Shown here piece by piece: positions 23,641 to 36,200 of a stretch of DNA of 64,000 nt. The notes below the pieces were generated by a model, which had not been told where the DNA came from, made no database searches, and saw nothing but the letters and a program-made list of their open reading frames with translations. Numbering within the stretch: position 1 is the first letter of the stretch; every line of letters begins with the position of its first letter. The stretch is from Rhizophagus clarus. Taxonomy: Eukaryota; Glomeromycota; Glomeromycetes; Glomerales; Glomeraceae. Location of the stretch: assembly GCA_015698045.1 (NCBI GenBank), contig BLAL01000160.1, positions 1,736,001-1,800,000 on the forward strand, in the 5' to 3' direction. The position numbers were made by a program, and so were the translations under genes.

Positions 23641-24137
23641 AAAAGTCCGAATGGGTCTTATATATAGAAAAAAATTGTAGAGACTATTTTATACTATTTT
23701 ATCGATTAGATAATCATTAAGCCAATAAAAAGTTATGACTCAGATTTATCAATATCAATATCGCGTGATTAATGTGAATTTATCAATATCAATTATCGCG
23801 TCAATATCAATATCGCGTAAAAGTTGTGACTCAGATTTATCAATATTACTATAGATGAGTCGACAACGGTAATAAAGTCTCCTCAGATCTTGTAGATAAT
23901 TTTTGTTTATTAGGAATAATTAGTCGTAAATAGGAAAAATAGGAGTTTATTACAAATTTATAAAGTTAAAGATTATTGGACGATTTGGGCTATATTTAAC
24001 CGGACAAATCTGCATGATTTAATTCATCGACAGTAAGTCTAATAACGCCATTCGTCTTATTATTGTTGTTCAACACCCCCTCCCTCTTGGTTGTAAGCTT
24101 ACTTATTATGTTAAACACACTTTCTAATTGGTCCAGC
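23641..24137. other. Non-coding
   Basis: Contains short direct repeats of 'gatttatcaatat' near 23745-23850; no gene seen. Confidence 0.5.
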
Positions 24138-26330
24138 CTAACCTAGACCTACCAGCAATTCGTAAATTCTGGGATAATTACTTTTTAGTATGTCTATTGT
24201 TGGTGAATTATTACTGGACGTTTTAAGTTGATTGTTGACTTGGTGGTGAATCATAGGGTTGTATTTGAACCAACGGTCTGTCAGTTTCCAGTCGATGAGC
24301 TGATTGTACGTGGCCAATTTGATTTCCTTCATGTTTTTGTATGAAAACCAGAATGATACGTAATGATTATTCTGTGTGGATTTCATTGTGTGTCGTGAGT
24401 TGCGGTCAATTAGTATTCCAGAATTACGCCCGTCCCAGATAATGGCAATTGTTGTAACGGGTGATGTCAATCCTGAGTGAGCTTTTACTTTATGTAGGGC
24501 GACGGTAAGTTTGTTTGTAGCATACCAGATGTGATGGTGCTTACGACGTGGCAATGGTGAACTTCTGATGTAGTTGAATGTATTGATGGAGCATTGCGAG
24601 TTAGTATATACAATATATTAATTGTACTGTTAGGAGGATAATTAATGCATATTGTAAAGGATTCTGCCATCGTTAAAGACGCGAAGTATTGATACCAAGC
24701 GTAAATTTCTATCTTTGGTGTTATGATTGAATATGTAAGATACCATCCAAAATCGTTGGTATAATCACTTTTATATGAGCCATCAGTATAGAAATCTATA
24801 ATAGAGAAATTTTGTAAATTAGTAAAAACCATATCAAAATATCATTTGATGTATCTAATATATCAAATAAAAAGAATTATTTAAACGGCAATTATTAGAA
24901 AAAATAAATTAGAATAAAGTGATGGTTGTTGTAATGGAGCTTATATTTGTATGATTTTTTGTTTTGTTGTAAATGGTCGTTGTAATAGCCATAAACCATG
25001 TCTTGTGAATTTTTTTCTTACTGAGTTATGCAACGAAAATAGCAGTTGTTTGTTGTATACGTCTATATAAAGTTTTGTGATTATTGAACGCGTTAAAGTA
25101 AGCGTCTAAGATACGTGTATTCTCTTTTTTTTGTTTGATAATATTGACTGTTATATTGTCTTTCCCAAAGTTTATTTGTAACAATTTGTTTTTTTGTAAG
25201 TTGCGTGTCGTTCATAAATATTGAACACTTTTTTTGTTAATGTTGATGTTGGCTTCATGTGGAATTGAGTATGGGGTTGATTTTGCTGTTAGTGTAATTC
25301 CTTCATATGTGGTTTCGTTAATTGCGGGCATAGTAGGTTACTCTCCTTGTATGTATGATGCCTGTTGTTAAATCGAAGCTTTTGGTTAGACGGTATTATA
25401 TAATGATAGAATTTTTATGATCTTTAATAGGTCTATAAGTAATGTGACGGTGGTAATTAGGTAGATTGATTCGTTTCAGTGCAAGTTCTAACAGGCTGAG
25501 ATTTGTTCGGTCATATGCTTTGCTGTGTTGCTTAGTTTCTTTGCATACATTGATAATGGTTTGAATTTTCGTAATTACAGTAATTCCATGGTTGAAGATC
25601 CTTGGATACCGGCTTGGTTGTTACGTTGTAATACGTTTTTACTCTGTCTTTGGATAAGTGAACTATAATTAATAGATGATTGTTATATGTTAGGTTGTTG
25701 AGACGAAAAAATACGAACATAGATAGAATGTTAGTAATTTGAAATGTTTTTTTTAAAAATATTGTTTCGCTATTGTGGTAATTGAGTTTTGTAAAATTTG
25801 ATATTTTTGATTGATAATCGATTGTTTGGAGTGTTGGGAAAATAGTGCTTGGTAACGTTTTTGCAAATAACGTTGTGGAATTGTTCCAAGAGGTCGTTTG
25901 TTGTTTGTTTTGTTGATCATATCTATTGGTTTTTTATGGTAAGAAAGTTTGTTGGCAGTAATTTGGTAATCTGAACTAATTAGGTTCTTTATATTCAGTG
26001 TTGATATGATATTTTGGTTGGTGAAAATATAGCAATTCTGCTTGTGCCTAAGTATTTTTGTGTGTGTTGAGTTTTTTTAGGTATTCAAAAAATTCTTTGC
26101 GATGTGATTATATATTTTTTGATCGCCTTTCGTGGTTGACGTTGGTAAATATAAACTTGTAAAGTTCAGTCATATTTTCTTTTTAAAGAAAAAATGTTTT
26201 AATGCTTTTGAAGACGGATTATCAGGTTGTCTGGTTGGTTTTGCAAATAAAATGAATGTTATTTAGAATCATGCGATTTGATTTATTATTATATCCTCCT
26301 CTTATAGGTCTATATAAAATTAAATTGTTA
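24138..26330 (-). pseudogene. LINE-type retrotransposon relic (RT and RNase H)
   Basis: Reading the minus strand from high to low coordinates: an RT palm trace near 25560-25420 (SKAYDRTNLSLLELALKRINLP) is followed by an RNase H-like region at 24832-24485 (DFYTDGSYK, later MAES) and a downstream segment at 24554-24138 (WYATNKLTVALHKVKAHSG). Domain order RT then RNase H fits a LINE. Stops and frameshifts interrupt every domain. The 5' limit near 26330 is uncertain. No poly(A)/TSD was identified. Confidence 0.65.
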
Positions 26331-26427
26331 ATCATTTTCATAATTGACAAATACGAGTTAAAAAATAATATTTTAAACCACTTCAGCCTAATTTACACTT
26401 AATTTATGGAATGCCGGACTGGATACT

Positions 26428-26831
26428 GGATAGAAGTTTAACGTAAAAGCTAAACTGTTTGACGTTTAACAGTTTAAGGTTAACTGCGAAGTTGCCTTTG
26501 ATTTGCTGTTACCGTCAAACTGTTTGACTTTATAGTTAAATTCTTTGCCAATATTGCCAAATCCTTTGTCAATACTGTCAAACAGTTTTGTATACGAAAA
26601 TAATTTTCCATATTTGGCTAAAACTCAATTGGTGTAATTTAAGTAATTCTATAAAAGAAATTTTCTTTTTTAGAAGTCTCGTGAGATCCCAAAAGAGTCT
26701 TATTTCCTTTATAAGAAATTATTTATAAAATTCAAAAGATTTGCATTTAATGACAAGTGCTTTGGAATTAATGACAAATGGTTTATATTGAACGCCAGGT
26801 GCTTTGTACTTTTACGTTATACTTCTGTCTA
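26428..26831. mobile_element. Putative inverted-repeat element
   Basis: Left end GATAGAAGTTTAACGTAAAAG matches the reverse complement of the right end (GACAGAAGTATAACGTAAAAG) with few mismatches (about 20 bp). The interior repeats AAACTGTTTGAC-type palindromes. No coding capacity; target duplication not resolved. Confidence 0.5.
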
Positions 26832-27221
26832 CTCCGATATTCATATTATTTAACTACTTTCAGTAATTATATAAAAGAAATTGTTATGATTTTTTTTTGT
26901 TACGCCAAGAAAAATTCTTCCATCACGTGAACATATAAAATTTTTGTCACACCAGTGTCACACCTCCACTTTTCCATTATTCATAAGTATCTGAGGGAGA
27001 CAGGTTTTTTCTGGCACTATCACATGTCAGTGCATAACTCCGCATAACGCCGGCCAAAAATCATGTGAAGAAGAATTTTTCTGGGTGCTGTTGGCGTAGT
27101 TTTTATGCAGTAATTGTACTCGTGATCAAATGATCAACACAATGAGAAAAAATTATCACACTTCGCATAAATATTGAAAAAAAATTATCTTTAGGAAAAA
27201 ATTTGGTGCAATTATATAGTA
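26832..27221. promoter_or_regulatory. Upstream region of the microexon gene
   Basis: Intergenic, AT-rich, with a relatively GC-rich patch at about 27000-27070. No TATA box or other defined motif can be assigned with confidence. Confidence 0.3.
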
Positions 27222-30200
27222 ATGGCAGTAATGGCTCATAATAATAATGAAGGTAAAAGGCATATTAGCATGATTGTTTGATAGAAAGTTAGAATTATTC
27301 AAAAATTTTTAAACCAAATTTATCAATATAATCAAATTAGCTTCAAATAGCGTCAAGGAATCTAAAGGTAAAATATACAATTATTAAACAATAATTATTT
27401 GCAAATAATTTATATATCATCATGCTTTATCTGTTATATAAATATTCATATATTATTTAAATAATTTAGCTCGTAAGTTAATGGATAGCTTATAATTCTT
27501 ATAATTTAAATAATAATGGTTTTATTATTATTATTTATATAACTTTAACAATTAATAATAATATAGTTGGTAAGTTTCAGTTATTTATTTTTTTACTCTA
27601 TTTTATGTACTATTCAGTTAATTAAATTCTACTATTTATTAATTAATTATGTCATAGATGGTAAGTTACAATATTTAATTATATTAATTGTATAATATCC
27701 ACATAACTCAAACTAACTATACTCTTTACTTAAATGCGTGATTAGATTGTAAGTGATATTTATTTTATCATATATATTTTTGCAATAATCTTTGCATCTA
27801 ATTAATTAATAAATAATACTACAGGGTGTAAGTTCTGTCATCTATATCTATCATTTGTGTGATTTAATTAACTAAGTTCTTTATTTAAAAATTTATATTA
27901 GATCGTAAGTTATAATATTTAATTCTATTATTATCACATATTTATATAATATTTACATAAAATTCAAACTAACTAATTCTTTATTTAAAAAATTGTTTAA
28001 TAATATAGCTCGTAAGTTATTTATTTAATTCTATTATTATATATGTATATAATAGTCACATATAATTATAGACTAACTAATTTCTTTATTTAAAAATTAT
28101 CCAATAATATAGCTCGTAAGTTATTTATTTAATTCTATTATTATGTATTATATAATATTTGCATAATATTTACATATAATTCAAACTAACTAAATTCTTT
28201 ATTTAAAAAATTATTTAATAATATAGGGTGTAAGTTATTTATTTAATTCTATTATTATATATTTATACAGTATTTAAATATAATTTAAACTAACCAAATT
28301 CTTTATTAAAAAATTATTTAATGATAGGGAGTAAGTTATTGCTTAATTCTATTACTACATATTTTTACATATAGTTAAACTATTAGTTCTGTTATTACCT
28401 ATTTATATAATATTTACATATAATTTAAGCTAACTAAATTCTTTATTAAAAAATTATTAATAACATAGGAAGTAAGTTATTTGCTTAATTCTATTTATAT
28501 TACATATTTATATAATATTTACATACAATTTGAACTAACTAAATTTTTTATTTAAAAATTATTTAACAATAGTTTGTAAGTTATTTATTTAGTTCTGTTA
28601 TTGATTATAATATAATATTAACATATAATTTAAACTAACTAAATTCTTTATTTAAAAAATTTATTTAATAATATAGGGCGTAAGTTATTTATTTAATTCT
28701 ATTATTACATGTATATATAACATTTAGATAATATTACAAACTAACCTAAATTCTCTATTTAAAAATTATTTTAATAATATAGCAAGTAAATTATTTATTT
28801 AATTGTATTATTACATATTAATAATAATATTTACATAATTTAAATTTGGTATGATAATTCATTTTAGTTGGTAAGTCGTATTCTATTATTACATATTTTA
28901 TATAATATAACATATGATTTAAACTAACTAAGTTCTTTATTTAAAAAATTATTTAATAATATAGTTCGTAAGTTATTTATTCAATTCTATTATATATATT
29001 TATATAATATTTACACATAATTTAAACTAACCGAATTATTTATTTAAAAATTATTTTGTAATTCATTTTAGCTGGTAAGTCGTATTTTATTATACGTATT
29101 TATATAATATTTATATATTACTTAACTAACTAAAAAATTATTTTATAATATAGCTTGTAAGCTATTTATTTAATACTACTATTTCATATTTATAAAATAT
29201 CTACATATAACTCAAACTAACTCAATTCCTTATTTAATAAATTATTTGGTATGATAATTTATTTTAGTAGGTATGTCGTGTTCTATTACTACAATTTATA
29301 TAATATTTGCATATAATTTAAACAAACTAAATTCTTTATTTAAAAAATTATTTAATGATATAGCTTGTAAGTTATTTATTTAATTTTATTATTATTACTA
29401 ATTTATATAATATTTGCATAATGTTTAAACTAATAAAATTCATTTAAAAAATTATTTGGTAATTATTTTAGTTGGTAAGTCGTATTCTATTATTACATAT
29501 TTATAATAATATTTACATACAGTTTAAACTAACTAAATGATATAGGTCGTAAAGTTAATCATTTAATTCTCTTATTAAATATATTATACATAATATCACA
29601 TATAACATAAACTAACTAAATTCTTTTATTTGAAAATCATTTTTAAATAATATAGTTCGTAAGTAATTTAATTAATCTTATTATTACATATTTATATAAT
29701 GTTTACTAACTAAATTCTTAATTTAAAAAATTATTTGGTAATTTATTTTAGTTGGTAAGTCCTATTATATTATTGCATATTTATTGTACAGTACAGAGCG
29801 AAGCGAAGGTATAAAGATCACATGACAATATGCGAAGTCCGGCTGACCGCACGCGTCACGTCATTGAGATTGTGCTATTGTACATTGATAAATAACAAGA
29901 TAAACAAAGATAAAAATAAATCTGTGATACATTGACAAAAAAGATAATAAGTGCTACAATTTTATGGAAAAATTTTTTTCGCTCCGGATGGTTTCTGTTT
30001 CCTAGTAAAATATTTACAAATAATTTAAATTCTTTATTAAAAAATTATTTAATAATAGGGAGTAAGTTATTTATTTAATTCTATTATTGCATATATTTAC
30101 ATATAATTTAAACTAACTGAATTCTTTACTTAAACAATTATTTGGTAATTTATTTTAGTTGGTAAGTCGCATTCTATTATTATATTTACATAATATTTAC

Positions 30201-33200
30201 ATACTAAATTACTTTTTTAAAAAATTAATTAACAATAGTGGGTAAGTTAATTATTTATGCAATAATTGCATATGATTTAAATTAACTAAATTCTTTGAAA
30301 TCATTCAATAATATAGCTTGTAAGTAATTTATTTAATTTTATTATTACATATTTATATATTATTTACGTATAATTTAACTAATTTCTTTATTTAAAAATT
30401 AATTGGTAATTTATTTTAGCTGGTGGGTTGTATTCTATTATTGCATATTTATATAATATTTACATGTAACTTTAACTAACTAAACTCTTTATTTAAATTT
30501 AGTTGGTAAGTTATAATCTAATATTACATATTTATAAATATTTACATACAATTTAAATTAACTAAATTCTTTATTAAAAAATATTTAAATATTGCAGCTG
30601 GTAAGTTACTTTGAGTTATTTATTTAAATCTATTATTATTTATTTATATAATAATTACATATTTAAACTAACTAAATTCTTTATTTAAAAATTATTCAAT
30701 AATATAGTTTGTAAGTTATTTATTAAATCTATTATTGCATATTTATATAATATTTGTATATAATTTAAACCAACTAAATTTTTTATTTAAAAAATATTTA
30801 TTTAATGATATAGTGTGTAAGTTATTTATTTAGTTCTATTATTACTTATTTATATAAGCTAACTAAATTTTTACTTAAAAATTTATTTTATATTTATTTT
30901 AGTTAGTAAGTCGTTATTTTATTATTACATATTTTTTTTTTTTTTTATAAGGGCAGTGACATATATTGGCTAATATTTTAAGGGGTGGGTGTAAGCAAAA
31001 ATCTTAGGTTACACATTTTAAAAAATATGATTGGTTGCACGTGACCAAGATCTTATCTGGGGGGTAAGCGTCTATAGTAAAAAAAAAATATTAGTTAATA
31101 TATGTCATTACCCTAATATTTACGTATAATTTAAACTAACTAAATACTTTATTTAAAAAATTATTAAATAATATAGTATGTGAGTTATTTATTTAAGTTT
31201 TATTACTTATCCATATAATATTCACAATATTTACATATAATTAAATCTAACTAAATTCTTAATAGCTTGTAAGTCATTTATTTAATTCTATTATTACATA
31301 TTTATATGATGTTTACATATAATTTAAACTAACCAAATTCTTTATTTAAAAAAATATTTAATAATAGGGCGTAAGTTAATTATTTAATTATATTATAACA
31401 TATTTATATAATATTTACAATAATTTAAACTAACTAAATCCTTTATATAAAAAATTATTTAATATTATAGAGCGTAAGCTATTTATTTAATTATTATATT
31501 TGTATAATATTTACATATAATTCAAATTAACTAAATTCTTTATTTAAAAAATTATCTGGTGATTTATTTAGTTGGTAAGTCGTATACATAAATATTTATA
31601 ATATGGTCTAAGTTAACTAAATTCTTATTTAAAGAATTATTTTGTAATTTATTTTAGTTTGTAAGTTATATTCTATTATTACATATTATACAATATTTAC
31701 ATGTAATTTAAACAAACTAAATTCTTAAAAATTACTTAATAATATAGATCGTAAGTTATTTATCTAATTTTATTATTACTTATTTATTAATATTTACATA
31801 ATATTTAAACAATTATTTTGTAATTTATTTTAGTTGGTAAGTCGTATTCTATCATTATATATTTATATATAATATTTATAACCAACTATATTCTTTATTT
31901 AAAAAATTTTTGTAATTTATTTTAGTTGGTAAGTCGTATTCTGATACTACATATTTATATATATTTACATATAATTTAAACTAATTAAATTCTTTATTTA
32001 AAAATTTATTTAATAATATAGGGCGTAAGTTATTTATTTAATTTTATTATTACTTATTTAAATAAAATTTAAACCTAACAAAATTATTACTTTGTAATTT
32101 ATTTTAGTTCGTAAGTCGTATTATATCATTACATAATTATATCAACATACAATTTAAACTAATTAATTAAAAAATTATCTTGTAATTTATTTTAGTTGGT
32201 AAGTCGTATTCTATTCTATTATTACGTATTTGATGTTTATATATAATTTAAACTAACTAAATTCTTTATTTAATAAATTATTTAATAATATAGTTTGTAA
32301 GTTATTCATTTAGTTCTGTTATTATTTATTTAAATAAATTTAAAACTAACTAAATTCTTATCTAAAAATTATTTGTTAATTTATTTAGTTGGTAAGTCGT
32401 ATTCCATCATTACATAATTATATAATATTTACATATAATTTAAACTAACTAAATTCTTTAATATAGGGAGTAAGTTATTTATTTAATTCTATTATCACAT
32501 ATTTATATAACTTATGCATATAATTTAAACTAATTAATTAAAAAATTATTTTGTAATCTATTTTAGTTGGTAAGTCGTATTCTATTCTATTATTACGTAT
32601 TTGATGTTTATATATAATTTAAACAAACTAAATCCTTTATTTAATAAATTATTTAATAATATAGTTTGTAAGTTATTTATTTAGTTCTGTTATTATTTAT
32701 TTAAATAAATTTAAAACTAACTAAATTCTTATCTAAAAATTATTTGTTAATTTATTTTAGTTGGTAAGTCGTATTCCATCATCACATAATTATATAATAT
32801 TTATCTATAATTTAACCAACTAAATTCTTTATTTATTTATAATATAGGGGGTAAGTTATTTATTAATATTATTATTACACATTTATATAATACTTACATC
32901 ATTATTTGTTTAAAAATTATTTAATACTAGCAGTTAAACCCGTTGCTTCGCAACATCACATAAACATATACGTGATGTTACCGGTACGACGGTCAAGTCT
33001 AAAGTCTATGAACGTGATTTTTTATGCAGTTTGCTCTATGTAGTGCTCTGCATGAGCCAGCTCGAGCCAAGCTACAGTCTAGCTCGGTTCAGCTCACTTT
33101 AGCTCGAGCTGGTTCGAGCTTTATTATCAGAAAAACGTTTCGCAATGTTTTTCATTAAAACAATTAAAAAAAGTGTTGCGAAACATTTTTTTTAATTAAA

Positions 33201-36200
33201 TTAATGTTGAAAACTTTTTCGCAACGTTTTTCACTAAAACAATTAAAAAAAATGTTGCGAAACGTTTTTTTTTTAATTAAAATAATATTGAAAAATGGAT
33301 CGCAACGTTTTTCACTGAAATAATTAAAAAAAACGTTGCAAACCATTTTAATTATTAAATGTATGATAGATCGAGCTGGCTTGCGAGGCAGCTCAAGCTT
33401 TTTGAGCTGAGTCCCATTATCGACTCAGTTCAGCTCAGTCGTCGAGCTCAATAACTGGCTCGAGCTTTTTCAAGCTGGCTCGCGAGTCATCAAGCCATTT
33501 TAAACATGGCTCAGCTTGGCTCAGCTTGAACAGCTCAAGCCAGCTCGCGAGCCAGCTCGGTTCATGCGGAGCTTCAACTCTATGTTACGGTTTATACTAC
33601 TTTTGTTATATTTGTTTATTACTATTACTATTTATAACATAGTTCAAAAACATAAAATTTTTATAATGGTTCCAATTTACTGGTTTATAATTTATAATTA
33701 CTGTTCAATTTTATATAAACGTTACATGTACACAAGTATAAATTTGTAGTCTAAACGTTACGGATACACAGGTATAAATTGTAGTCTAAACATTACGGGT
33801 ACACAAATATAAATATGTAATCTAAACGTTACGGTAACACAGGAAAACAATTATTATATAGTAGATATAGCTCGTAAGTCATATATATAATTCTATTATT
33901 ACACATTTATATAAGGATTTTGTAATTTATCGACTTGTCAATGTATCGACTCAACCAGCATTACGGCATTAAGAAATACTATGTGACAAATAAAGTGGCA
34001 AATAGGATTTTAAATTTTTGTCCCCAGAATACCAAAAGTAGCGGTGAGACACAATGTGACAAATAAGGGGTCAACACATCGACCGGTCGATAAATTACTT
34101 TTTTCTTTATATAATATTTACATATAATTTAAACTAACTAATTACTTTATTTAAAAATTATTTAATTATACAGGGAGTAAGATATTTATTTAATTCTATT
34201 GTTACATGATCATAATATATTAACATATAAATTAAATTAAATGTTTTATTTTAAAAATTATTTTATAATATAGGGCGTAAGTTATTTATTGTTGTTATAT
34301 TATAAAGTATTTAAATATAATTTAAACAAACTAAAATTATTTATTTAAAATAACTATTTGTAATTTATTTTAGTCAGTAAGTCGTATTCCATTATTATAT
34401 ATTTATATAATATTTACATATAATTTAAACTAACTAAATTCTTTATTTAAAAACATATAGCTCGTAAGTTATTTATTTAATTCTGTTATTACATTTTAAA
34501 TTAACTAAATTCTTTATTTGGTAATTTATTTTAGTCGGTAAGTCGTATTCTATTTATCTATTAATATATATTATATATATATATATTATTTGCATAATTT
34601 AACCTAACAAAATTCTTTATTTAAAAAATTTTAAAAAATTGTAAATAATGTAGTTCGTAAGTTATTTCATAATATTATATATTTACATATCAGATATAAT
34701 TTAATTCTTTATTAATAAATTCTTTATTAATAAATTATTTGATAATATAGGGTGTAGGTTACATGTTTAATTTTATTATTATATTTATATAATTTTACAT
34801 AATAAAAAATTCTCTGTTTAATAATTATTAAATAATAGGGAGTAAGTTATTTATTTAATTCTATTATTACATATCTATGTATTGTTTACTTATAACTGAA
34901 TTCTTTATTTAAAAAAATCATTTTATAATTAATTTTAGTTGGCAAGTCATATTTTATTTATCTATTAATAATATTTGCATATATAAGTTAAACTAACAAA
35001 ATTCTTTATTTGAAAAATTATTTAATAATGTAGCTCGTAAGTTACTTATTTAATTCTATTATTGCATATTTTATAATATTTACATCTGATTTAAACTAAT
35101 TATTATTTGGTAATTTATTTAGAACGTAAGTTATAATTATTTATTTAATTCTATTATTTCATATTTATATAATATTTACATATAATTTAAACTAACTAAA
35201 TTCTTTATTTAAAAAATCATTAATAATATAGGGAGTAAGTTAATTATTTAATTATATATTTATAATATTTACATATAAATTAAATTAACTAAATTCTTTA
35301 TTTAAAAAATGATTTTAGGTGGTACGTCGTATTCTATTATTGCTTATTTATAAAATATTTACATATAATTTAAACTAACAATTCTTTATTTAAAAAAAAT
35401 ATTTACATATAATTTAAACTAACTAAATTTTTTTTTAAAAAATTGTTGCTTTAGATTATTGTATATATTTAATTCTATTATTGTTCATTTATAAAATATT
35501 TACATATAATTTAAACTAACTAAATTTTTTTTTTAAAAATTGTTGCCTTAGATTATTGTATATATTTAATTCTATTATTGTTCATTTGTAAAATATTTAC
35601 ATATAATTTAAACTAACTAAATTCTTTATTTAAAAATTGTTTGACGATTTGCTTTAGATTATTGTAAGTCATTATTTATTATTATTCATATAACTGAATT
35701 TCAGTAATCTATAATTTAATTAACCAAATTCAATATTTAAAATACTATTTGTTACTTTAGTTGGTAAGTTATAAAACAGTGACCATATATTATGAATATA
35801 TTTATACAAAACTAAAATTTATATTTATTAAATTTATTATTAAATTAAATTTTAGGGTAAGCCATCGTATTGCTTTTTTACAATTTCGATAAATTTTAAA
35901 GTTTTAATCATTTAAATTATATGTAGAACTGAAAAAAGTGAAAATACAATTTTGGATAAATTTATTGAAGAAAGAAGGTTAATATGGATCCCTTATAATC
36001 AATTTGACAGTGTTGAATATCTTGATGATGGAGGATTTGGTACTGTATACGAGGCTAATTGGAAAAACGAAAATAATATTAAAGTAGTTCTTAAATGTCT
36101 CAATAATTTGAATGAACATTTAAATGAATTCTTAAATGAAGTATAATAATTTATTATTTATTTTCAATTCTTATTATAAGTCATTTATATTAATATACTC

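Larger units (their letters stand above)
27368..35926 (+). repeat. Tandem array of about 73 intron-like repeats separated by single codons
   Basis: Microexon starts (3 nt unless noted): 27470, 27567, 27658, 27746, 27825, 27902, 28009, 28113, 28227, 28328, 28469, 28573, 28677, 28783, 28868, 28965, 29072, 29154, 29268, 29364, 29472, 29546, 29656, 29752, 30059, 30159, 30239, 30317, 30420, 30503, 30598, 30708, 30814, 30903, 31177, 31266, 31368, 31471, 31572, 31658, 31748, 31834, 31926, 32022, 32108, 32196, 32294, 32389, 32467, 32567, 32665, 32761, 32848, 33871, 34174, 34274, 34374, 34461, 34535, 34654, 34751, 34839, 34939, 35034, 35123, 35232, 35319, 35455 (6), 35552 (6), 35658 (6), 35761, 35856 (1). 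Each follows TAG or CAG and precedes a donor: GTAAGT in 58 of the first 71, otherwise GTAAGC, GTAAAT, GTATGT, GTGAGT, GTAGGT, GCAAGT or similar. Most units carry a CTAAC-like branch site 30-50 nt before the acceptor. Commonest triplets: TTG 15, CTC 6, GGA 6, TTT 5. Two unit types alternate irregularly: GTAAGTTATTTATTTAATTC and GTAAGTCGTATTC. Confidence 0.93.

Noticed and set aside
33164-33346. Minus-strand 60-codon frame with internal repeats.
   Set aside because: It is the translation of the 80-bp units within the AGCTC-rich hAT element; no coding sign.
27480-35720. The array could be taken for a CRISPR or a plain AT minisatellite.
   Set aside because: Units are degenerate, with no spacer/repeat alternation of CRISPR type, and each carries donor, branch and acceptor signals with a codon-sized gap; plain satellite origin remains the null hypothesis for the findings.
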